NCBI GenBank assembly: GCA_026709265.1
Contig: JAPOTI010000127.1
Coordinates: 1-39,173 of the forward strand
Reading direction: 5' to 3'
From: Paracoccaceae bacterium
GTDB taxonomy: Bacteria; Pseudomonadota; Alphaproteobacteria; Rhodobacterales; Rhodobacteraceae
Length of the DNA: 39,173 bases
Below, piece after piece: positions 8,291 through 14,397 of this stretch (position 1 is the stretch's first letter; each line of letters begins with the position of its first letter). The translations under genes and the position numbers were made by a program. The notes below the pieces were generated by a model. That model was not told the origin of the DNA. It saw only the letters and a list, made by a program, of their open reading frames with translations, and made no database searches.

Positions 8291-8985
8291 TGGCAGATCG
8301 GAAATTTGATGGGCTGCTATTCGACAAGGACGGCACCCTCTTCAGTTTTCAGAACACCTGGGCCAACTGGATGTTTCGGGTCCTGCAGCGATTTGCCGGT
8401 CACGATCACCATCTTTGCCGCCAACTCGCACAGGAACTTGGATTTGATCTTGACACTGAGCGGTTTATCGAAGGCAGCCCGTTTGTGACCGGCACACCAA
8501 ACTTTACCATCGATCTCCTGTGCCGTCATTTTCCGGAACTGACTCGCTCCGATATCATCGGCAAATTGGTCACGATCAGTGCAGTCGAACAGCAATGTCA
8601 GGCGACACCACTCAGACCGCTCTTGGCAGAACTGAGAACGCGTGTTCCGCGTATCGGGGTCGCCACCAACGACCATAGGGAATCTGCGATCGCGCATCTT
8701 CGTTCTGCCGATTGCGACGATCAATTTGACTTCATTGCCGGTTCAGACAGTGGCTATGGGGAAAAGCCGGATCCTGCAATGCTCCTGGCCTTCTGTGCAA
8801 GGTTTGGCATCACACCGAAACGGTGCATCATGGTCGGCGACAGCCTGGTGGATATGGAATCAGGCCGCCGCGCCGGCATGACGGTGATTGCAGTGCTGAC
8901 CGGTGTTGAGACTATTGAAAAACTATCACCTCATGCCGATGCCGTTCTTGATGACATTGGCCATTTGCCGAAATGGCTGGGCTGA
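8290..8985 (+). CDS. HAD-superfamily phosphatase, phosphoglycolate phosphatase-like
   Basis: A haloacid dehalogenase-type hydrolase with a complete motif set. Motif I is FDKDGTL, with Asp12 as nucleophile and Asp14 as acid/base. Motif II is the Thr in VATND, motif III the Lys in GYGEKPDP, and motif IV is GDSLVDM. The helical cap between motifs I and II resembles phosphoglycolate phosphatases (Gph), but small HAD enzymes are often promiscuous, so the substrate is uncertain. The ATG at 8290 overlaps the stop of the DUF3572 gene by one base; a TTG three codons earlier is possible but less likely. Conserved length (231 residues). Confidence 0.82.
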   Translation: MADRKFDGLLFDKDGTLFSFQNTWANWMFRVLQRFAGHDHHLCRQLAQELGFDLDTERFIEGSPFVTGTPNFTIDLLCRHFPELTRSDIIGKLVTISAVEQQCQATPLRPLLAELRTRVPRIGVATNDHRESAIAHLRSADCDDQFDFIAGSDSGYGEKPDPAMLLAFCARFGITPKRCIMVGDSLVDMESGRRAGMTVIAVLTGVETIEKLSPHADAVLDDIGHLPKWLG

Positions 8986-9187
8986 AAATTGCCCCGGTGC
9001 AAGCAGTGCTTGTGAAAATCCCCCCGCAAAGGCTTGACGTTTATGCAGGTCACCACTGTCATTACGGCTATGAAGGGCAAGAAACTCATCCTACAGGGCA
9101 CTCAAGGCTAACAATGGGTGATTATAGTGTTGACTAGCCACTTATGGTTTGCGAAAAACCGATTCAGCTTAGACGAGGAATTCAGAA

Positions 9188-10053
9188 ATGGCCCATGCTA
9201 CCCCTGGAAAGTCCTACCGCATCGGTATGAGCGACATGGAATGCATGGACATGTTTCCCGATGATAAAACCGCCGAGGCTTGGTTTGAATCGCATCGCTG
9301 GTCCAATGGTCGCATTTGCCCGCACTGCGGATCGGAACGAACTCGCGTAGAGAAAAATCGCAAGCCGATGCCCTATCGCTGCAAAGACTGCCGAAAACAC
9401 TTTAGCGTGCGGACTGATACAGTCATGGCTCGGTCAAAAATTTCCTTGCGGAAATGGGCCATTGGTATCTACATGTCTGTTACCAACATCAAAGGCGTGT
9501 CCAGCACGCGCCTGCATCGGGCACTCAAGATATCCCAGAGTTCGGCATGGTTCATGGCAATGCGTATTCGGGAAGGATTCTGGCAACCGAAAGGCACATT
9601 TGAGGAAACCGTTGAGGTCGATGAGACCTATATGGGCGGGAAACAGAAGAACATGCCGAACTCAAAGCGCAAGCAAATGACCGGGCGTGGCACAGTGGAC
9701 AAAACGATTGTCGTAGGGGTCAAAGATCGCAAGACCAATCAAGTTGCGGCATGGATGAATACGACTATCAGCCCGTCAATCATTCCGTTGGGAATTATGT
9801 CGTCAAGCTGGCCCATACCAACGTCATCGAGTCGTTCTGGTTCATGCTAAAGAGGGCGCACAAAGGGGCATACCATACGATGAGTCCCAAGCGTCTTCAG
9901 CGGTATATTGATGAGTTCATGGGTCGTCACAACCAGCGCAAGTTCAACACGATTAATCAAATGATCGATGTGGCGATTGGCATGATCGGCAAGTCGTTGA
10001 CCCACAAGCAATTGACCGCTGACAATGGATTGAGCAACGGGGCGCACTCATGA
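9188..10053 (+). pseudogene. IS1595-family (ISXO2-like) transposase, internally deleted and frameshifted
   Basis: The N-terminal part (9188-9750) has the family's zinc ribbon, Cys44/Cys47 and Cys65/Cys68 (CPHCG and YRCKDC). It also has an HTH region and the first catalytic Asp145 in VEVDETYMGGK. Homology then breaks at about 9750 after KTNQVAA and resumes in another frame at about 9754 with DEYDYQPVNHSVGNYV. It continues through HTNVIESFWFMLKRAHKGAY, which carries the terminal Glu, and TMSPKRLQRYIDEFMGRHN, to the stop at 10051-10053. Compared with complete relatives, several tens of residues around the second catalytic Asp are missing, so it is presumably inactive. A good AGGAA site precedes the ATG at 9188. 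The second fragment's stop overlaps the methyltransferase start (ATGA), which is unusual for an IS and suggests that the genes behind are passengers. Confidence 0.82.
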
Positions 10054-10988
10054 GGATTGCAATCCCGCCGCCGGAAGGCATGACCCCTGATCATGCAGCA
10101 AAATCTGTCGTTGATGGTCTGAAGGTCACTACGCGCCTCTATCCCGGCCACTGCCTTGATGTGTTGGAAGATATGGATGACACCAGCATTCACTTGGTTG
10201 TCACTGATCCGCCGTACGGACTGGACGGCCTGAACTCGGAATGGAAGAAGGGAATGGGCGGCAAGCGTGGTACGGGAGCAATCGGCGGCTTGCCGGTTGG
10301 CATGAAGTTTGACCCCAATCAAGGTCGCCAGTTGCAAGCGTTTCTTGACCCTATCAACGCTCACCTGTTTCGAGTGTTGAAACCCGGCGGTTTCCTGCTC
10401 ATGTTCTCTGCCCCCCGCCTTGTCCATCGCATGACGGTATCTGCCGAGGATGCCGGATTTGAAATCCGTGACCAATTCGCATGGCGTTTCACCAAGCGCG
10501 CCCAGTTCAAGGCGTTTTCGATGGATCATTTCATTCGACAGCAAACCGACATGAAAGAGTGCGACAAGCAAGACATGATCAAATATATGAACGGACGTAA
10601 GACCCCGCAGCTGCGGCCGCAGTTTGAAGCGATCATGTGCGCCCAGAAGCCCCGCACAGGAACATTTCTGAACAATTGGCTTGAGCACGAAACAGGCTTG
10701 GTCGACTCCAAGCAGACACTGACAGGCCGTGCGCCGTCTACTGTCATGACCGTGGAAAAGCCTGACAAAGCCAAGTACAATGGCCATCTTACCGTCAAGC
10801 CTGTCCGGTTGATGGAACACCTGATCCGCCTGTTTTCCTGTCAGGGTCAGATTGTGCTTGATCCCTTCTTGGGATCGGGAACGACTTGCGTTGCGGCCCG
10901 CAAAGCCAAGCGGCACAGTATCGGCATCGACATCAACCCTGACTATATTCAGCTTGCTAAGCGCCGGATTGAAGACGAAACGACATGA
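10050..10988 (+). CDS. DNA methyltransferase, beta-class amino-methyltransferase (N6-A or N4-C)
   Basis: Transfers a methyl group from SAM to an exocyclic amino group in DNA. The catalytic motif IV VVTDPPYGLDG (Asp53-Tyr56) is N-terminal. The SAM-binding motif I VLDPFLGSGTTCVAARK (Asp271 onward) is C-terminal, the beta-class order seen in HinfI-like enzymes. The target-recognition region should lie between them. At 312 residues it looks complete. It starts with ATGA overlapping the transposase remnant and ends with ATGA overlapping the next gene, so it is tightly coupled to the two winged-helix genes downstream. It could be the protective half of a restriction-modification-like system with the HNH protein at 11284, or an orphan passenger methyltransferase. 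The C-terminal half is clearly paralogous to the fragment at 12417-12842. Confidence 0.87.
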   Translation: MRIAIPPPEGMTPDHAAKSVVDGLKVTTRLYPGHCLDVLEDMDDTSIHLVVTDPPYGLDGLNSEWKKGMGGKRGTGAIGGLPVGMKFDPNQGRQLQAFLDPINAHLFRVLKPGGFLLMFSAPRLVHRMTVSAEDAGFEIRDQFAWRFTKRAQFKAFSMDHFIRQQTDMKECDKQDMIKYMNGRKTPQLRPQFEAIMCAQKPRTGTFLNNWLEHETGLVDSKQTLTGRAPSTVMTVEKPDKAKYNGHLTVKPVRLMEHLIRLFSCQGQIVLDPFLGSGTTCVAARKAKRHSIGIDINPDYIQLAKRRIEDETT

Positions 10989-11287
10989 TACGACCAAAGC
11001 AACTTGCCCGAATCGGTAAGTTTCACCTTGAAGGAACGATCTTGGATGTGCTGCTAGAGGTTAGACACCCAGATCACTGCCTAGGGGCCACAGAAATCAG
11101 CAGAAGGGGAGGAATTTACAGAGAGAAAGGAACTCACGACATCATCAATGATGCTATTGTCCAAGGGATACTCAACAAACTTTCCGACCAGAACAAGGTC
11201 GAACAGTGCGTACAGGCGAAGAACAAAGGCGGCTGGCAACTCACGGATATCGAGTTTCAGTGCCGCCGTAACGATTACTGCGAATGA
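10985..11287 (+). CDS. Small winged-helix-like protein, paralogous to the N-terminal half of the next gene
   Basis: A 100-residue basic protein with no family name I can give. Residues about 19-92 (ILDVLLEV to WQLTDIEF) align with residues about 22-98 of the following HNH protein. Shared features are E-I-x-R-R-x-G-I-(Y/F)-R-E, N-D-A-I-V-x-G-(I/V)-L, C-V-Q and G-W-(Q/K)-L-T. The pattern of helices followed by a short beta pair fits a winged-helix DNA-binding domain. Start and end overlap both neighbours by 4 nt (ATGA). It could be a controller (C protein) for the methyltransferase/nuclease pair, or a DNA-recognition subunit. The fold is inferred from the pattern only. Confidence 0.65.
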   Translation: MIRPKQLARIGKFHLEGTILDVLLEVRHPDHCLGATEISRRGGIYREKGTHDIINDAIVQGILNKLSDQNKVEQCVQAKNKGGWQLTDIEFQCRRNDYCE

Positions 11288-11859
11288 CCATCCCGCCGCT
11301 TGCCCAGCGTCATGGGCATCGAGGCGTTGCCCATCTCCGCGTTGCTGTCTTGGAAATCCTTTATGAAGCCAAGAAGAGCGGGGAATGCGTTGGCGGTGCC
11401 GAGATTGGCAGGCGGGCCGGAATTTTTCGGGAAAGTGGGTACGCCCAGAAGCAGGGCAATGATGCCATCGTGTGGGGTGTCCTAAGTAGTCTGGTCAAGG
11501 ATGGTCTGCTGGATAAGTGCGTTCAATCCAACAACCGGATGGGATGGAAATTGACACAATGCGCATTTGACCAGCGAGATCGTGAAGTCGGTGACATTCC
11601 CGACTGGGGCGGCGACAAGCGCATCATTGACGCGTACCGACTGAGACAGTGGGGATTTTGCCCTGGATGCTTGGCCGTTCTCCCTGAAAGACCCGATGTT
11701 GATCATATCCGGGCGAAAGCTCGGGGTGGGTCTGATGATGCCGAGAACAAACAGTTGCTTTGCCCGAACTGCAATCGGCGGCGCGGAGCTAAGCCGTTTG
11801 CGCAATTTGTTGCCGAGCGGTTGGCTGACGGGAATGAGTGGACGGATTATGTGCCGTGA
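11284..11859 (+). CDS. Winged-helix-like domain fused to an HNH endonuclease
   Basis: 191 residues. The N-terminal half is the same domain as the upstream 100-residue protein. The C-terminal half is an HNH nuclease with two zinc-binding CxxC pairs (Cys126-Cys129 in FCPGC and Cys160-Cys163 in LCPNC) around the catalytic DHI (Asp140-His141) and the Asn-rich NKQLLCPNCNRRRG segment. This is a typical bacterial site-specific HNH architecture: recognition domain plus beta-beta-alpha-metal nuclease. Coupling by ATGA to the solo domain protein, and through it to a DNA methyltransferase, suggests a restriction-modification-like unit. The alternative is a homing-type nuclease that helps the adjacent mobile DNA spread. 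No inactivating change is visible. Confidence 0.8.
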   Translation: MTIPPLAQRHGHRGVAHLRVAVLEILYEAKKSGECVGGAEIGRRAGIFRESGYAQKQGNDAIVWGVLSSLVKDGLLDKCVQSNNRMGWKLTQCAFDQRDREVGDIPDWGGDKRIIDAYRLRQWGFCPGCLAVLPERPDVDHIRAKARGGSDDAENKQLLCPNCNRRRGAKPFAQFVAERLADGNEWTDYVP

Positions 11860-11889
11860 AAATGTCAGCAAGAAAAAGGATATGGATTA

Positions 11890-12429
11890 ATGCGGCTAGC
11901 TTCAGTTTTTGTGACCGTTTTTGTTGTCAGTCTGCCTGGATCCAGTGCGCAGGCTGTTCCTCCTTTGGTTGCACCCATAATAGCTGTTGGTGGTGGTGCG
12001 TGGACGATCTATGAGATTAGTGATGCAGTCTGTCCGAACTGCGTTGCTGCAAGTGTGCGCATCAGCAAGAAAGCGATTAAGGAGGCCAAGGAGGTGGGCA
12101 CCAAGGGGAAGGATGTAATGCACCGCACAGCCGGTAAATGGTCTTTGGGGGCCATAGCGAGTACACCCCTCCGCAAGCACATGCCCGATCTTTACAAAAA
12201 GCAGAAGGGTCGTGATGGCCTCTGCGGCACCCCTTTACCTGCCTTGTATGTCGGTCCGCCCTGGAACCGCCGTTTGAACCCAGCCATCGAGGTGGATCAT
12301 ATCAAACCAAAAGCTAAGGGTGGGCTCGATACTGTAGAGAATCTGCAATTGACGCTGGGCAAATACAACCGCCAGAAAGGAGATCGGCCCTGGGGTCCGA
12401 GAGAGCGCCAGTTATATTGTTCGCTATGA
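11890..12429 (+). CDS. HNH endonuclease with an N-terminal signal peptide
   Basis: 179 residues. The N-terminus MRLASVFVTVFVVSLPGSS, ending in AQA, is a good Sec signal peptide with a predicted cut after Ala22. The C-terminal half contains a GLCGTPLPALY segment and a clear HNH core, EVDHIKPKAKGGLDTVENLQL (Asp136-His137), with KYNRQKGDRP as the third element. The protein should therefore act outside the cytoplasm, either as a secreted nuclease or as the toxin part of a contact- or export-dependent system. An unusual middle region carries CPNC at about residues 48-51. It lies 30 bases after the cytoplasmic HNH gene, with AAAAAGGA upstream of the start. No immunity gene is recognised nearby. The two HNH domains in the block differ. 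Confidence 0.72.
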   Translation: MRLASVFVTVFVVSLPGSSAQAVPPLVAPIIAVGGGAWTIYEISDAVCPNCVAASVRISKKAIKEAKEVGTKGKDVMHRTAGKWSLGAIASTPLRKHMPDLYKKQKGRDGLCGTPLPALYVGPPWNRRLNPAIEVDHIKPKAKGGLDTVENLQLTLGKYNRQKGDRPWGPRERQLYCSL

Positions 12430-12842
12430 CCTGCAAAAAATGGCTAGCCATCACTATAAGTCCCCAATTAAAACCCCAATGCGAAATGATCGTCATGGCG
12501 CAAGCGCCGCGTGACGGAACATTTGTTGATAATTGGGACCGATGGGAAACTGGTTTGATTGACCCGCGTTCACCGGTCATTGAACCTGAAAGTTTTCCTG
12601 GCACAATCATCCCGGTCAAGAAACCGCGTGAACGTCATGGGCATATGACAACCAAGCCCGTTGACTTGCTCCGACATCTCATTCGCTTGTTTTCGCCAAA
12701 AGGCGCGATTGTGTTTGATCCTTTTGCCGGTTCTGGTTCCAGTGGTGTTGCCGCCCGCATGGAAGAACGTGGTTTTGTCGGGACAGAAATTGATGCCAAT
12801 ATGGCGCAATCTGCCGAAAGGCGCATTGAAATCGCCATTTAA
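12417..12842 (+). pseudogene. 3' fragment of a second beta-class DNA methyltransferase
   Basis: From about residue 18, this ORF aligns along its whole length with the C-terminal half of the methyltransferase at 10050. Shared features are QL-(R/K)-PQ, GTF-x-x-NW, ETGL-(V/I)-D, T-x-KPV-x-L-x-x-HLIRLF and the SAM motif VFDPFAGSGSSGVAARM. The N-terminal half with DPPY is absent, so it cannot be catalytic as it stands. The first residues (MFAMTCKKW) do not align and overlap the preceding HNH gene, marking a junction at about 12430-12470. It is probably the relic of a tandem or recombined methyltransferase. Divergence from the first copy is considerable, so this is not a recent duplication. Confidence 0.78.
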
Positions 12843-13035
12843 TGGCCTTGCCGTTGCCGAAAAATTGCAAGCAGCACGGGTGGAGCGATGGCCACAAGGC
12901 TTGAACGCACCGAATTTGACATAACAACATGCTCTATCTCAGAAATCGGTGTATTTCCTAAGATAATGATTGTTTTCACCGCGTAAACCTGAGATATGAA
13001 TATTCATACTGAGAAAAACAGGTCTTTCCTGAGAT
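12843..13035. other. Spacer between the nuclease/methyltransferase block and the Fic gene
   Basis: An AT-rich 193-base stretch. Its second half carries repeated CTGAGA-type motifs and a palindrome (see the separate entries), the first half nothing I can name. No inverted repeat matching the region upstream of 9188 was found, so the right end of a putative IS1595-type element could not be placed here. Confidence 0.5.
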
Positions 13036-13044
13036 ATGAATATT
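12988..13044 (+). promoter_or_regulatory. 17-bp direct repeats and palindrome over the Fic start (operator-like)
   Basis: CCTGAGATATGAATATT occurs perfectly at 12988-13004 and 13028-13044, offset by 40 bases; the second copy contains the Fic start codon (13036). The first copy extends into the 14-bp palindrome TATGAATATTCATA (12995-13008), flanked by CTGAGA on both sides (12989-12994 and 13009-13014). A reverse TCTCAG lies at 12937-12942 and a degenerate CCTAAGATAATGATT at about 12957. The cluster looks like binding sites for a repressor acting at the promoter and start, perhaps the Fic protein's own C-terminal winged helix. Confidence 0.6.
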
Positions 13045-14172
13045 GCAGATTTCAAATCAGGCACAGAAGAAGACAGGTATCAGTACAAGGCATTCCTGCC
13101 AAAAAAGATATGCCACGAATGGATTATTGCCGATCCAGCACTGATCGAGATACTCAGTCGTGCCGATCGCGCGCTTGGTGAGTTGAACGCCTTTGCCCTG
13201 TTGATTCCCGATATTGACTTCTTTGTACGCATGTATGTGGCAAAGGAAGCCACGCAGTCAAGCCGGATCGAGGGCACACAAACCAACATCGAAGACGCGT
13301 TCAAAGATGCCCGTGATCTGAATTTGGAGAAGCGTAACGACTGGGCCGAAGTTCAGAACTATATCAAGGCCATCTCGTATGCGATTAAAGCGCTGGACAA
13401 ATTACCGCTGTCCAACCGCTTGTTGCGTCAAACTCACAAGATTCTGATGTCAGGTGTGCGCGGTAAACACCAACAACCCGGCCAATTCCGAACCAGTCAG
13501 AATTGGATCGGTGTCAATTTCAAACAAGCAGTGTTCATCCCACCGCACCACGATCATGTGCCGGACCTGATGAGCGACCTGGAAACGTTCCTCCATGCCG
13601 ACCACCTCTATGTGCCACCGCTGGTGCGCATTGCAATCGGACACTATCAGTTCGAAACTATCCACCCGTTTCTCGACGGCAACGGACGCTTGGGACGTCT
13701 GATGATCTCACTCTATCTTGCGTCGACAGGTTTGTTGGTGAAGCCTGCACTGTACCTGTCCGATTATTTTGAACGCAACAGGTCCGCCTATGTGGACCAA
13801 CTGATGGCTGTTCGTCAAGGACATCACTTGCGTGAATGGCTGATCTTTTTCCTGCATGGCGTCGCAGAAACTGCTCGGTCGGCGACGGATATCTTCCGCA
13901 ACATTCTCGAGATCAAGGGGCGGATCGAACAAGACACTCTTCCTCGCTTTGGCTCCCGACGCCAAGACCACGTCCAGAACCTGATGCGGTACCTCTATTC
14001 CCATCCAGTTGTGAACGTGAACAAGACTGCAGAGTTCATCGGTACGACCACAAATACAGCCAACGCCCTGATCATGGACATGGTAGCCCATGGTGTTCTC
14101 ACCGAGATCACCGGTCAACGCCGCAACCGACTTTTTGTTTTTCGTGAATATCTCGACCTATTCAAGAGATAG
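13036..14172 (+). CDS. Fic-family protein AMPylator (class II, with C-terminal winged helix)
   Basis: 378 residues. The Fic core motif HPFLDGNGRLGR (His210 onward) is fully conserved, which predicts transfer of AMP (or another nucleotide moiety) from a nucleotide to a target hydroxyl. An inhibitory-helix motif SSRIEG (residues 75-80, Glu79) precedes the core, the class II arrangement of self-inhibition. The N-terminal part resembles the FicN-type extension, and the C-terminal about 70 residues (HPVVNVNKTAEFIGTTTNTANALIMDMV to EITGQRRNRLFVF) form a winged-helix DNA-binding domain. The start ATG lies inside the second of two 17-bp repeats, suggesting autoregulation. No antitoxin-like small gene adjoins. 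The targets are unknown. Confidence 0.88.
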   Translation: MNIADFKSGTEEDRYQYKAFLPKKICHEWIIADPALIEILSRADRALGELNAFALLIPDIDFFVRMYVAKEATQSSRIEGTQTNIEDAFKDARDLNLEKRNDWAEVQNYIKAISYAIKALDKLPLSNRLLRQTHKILMSGVRGKHQQPGQFRTSQNWIGVNFKQAVFIPPHHDHVPDLMSDLETFLHADHLYVPPLVRIAIGHYQFETIHPFLDGNGRLGRLMISLYLASTGLLVKPALYLSDYFERNRSAYVDQLMAVRQGHHLREWLIFFLHGVAETARSATDIFRNILEIKGRIEQDTLPRFGSRRQDHVQNLMRYLYSHPVVNVNKTAEFIGTTTNTANALIMDMVAHGVLTEITGQRRNRLFVFREYLDLFKR

Positions 14173-14397
14173 CCGTCGCGTTGTTCGATAACAGCGATCA
14201 ACAGCTTGAACGCTGTCCGCGACAACTGCGATAGCGCATTTGCCTGTTCAGTCAGGAATACCGATTGTCGTAAGATCACTGCGCCCACGGGCGACGCTGT
14301 CTTCCTCGCTGAAATGGATCCGGTTTCCACCCCTTATGCCCATGCCCAATTACCATTTCAGTTCGGAACGAAAACACCACAAATGCACATATGAAAC

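Noticed and set aside
9188-10053. Programmed frameshift joining the two IS1595 transposase ORFs
   Set aside because: The homologous blocks are separated by a missing segment, not just a frame change, so a deletion explains the break better.
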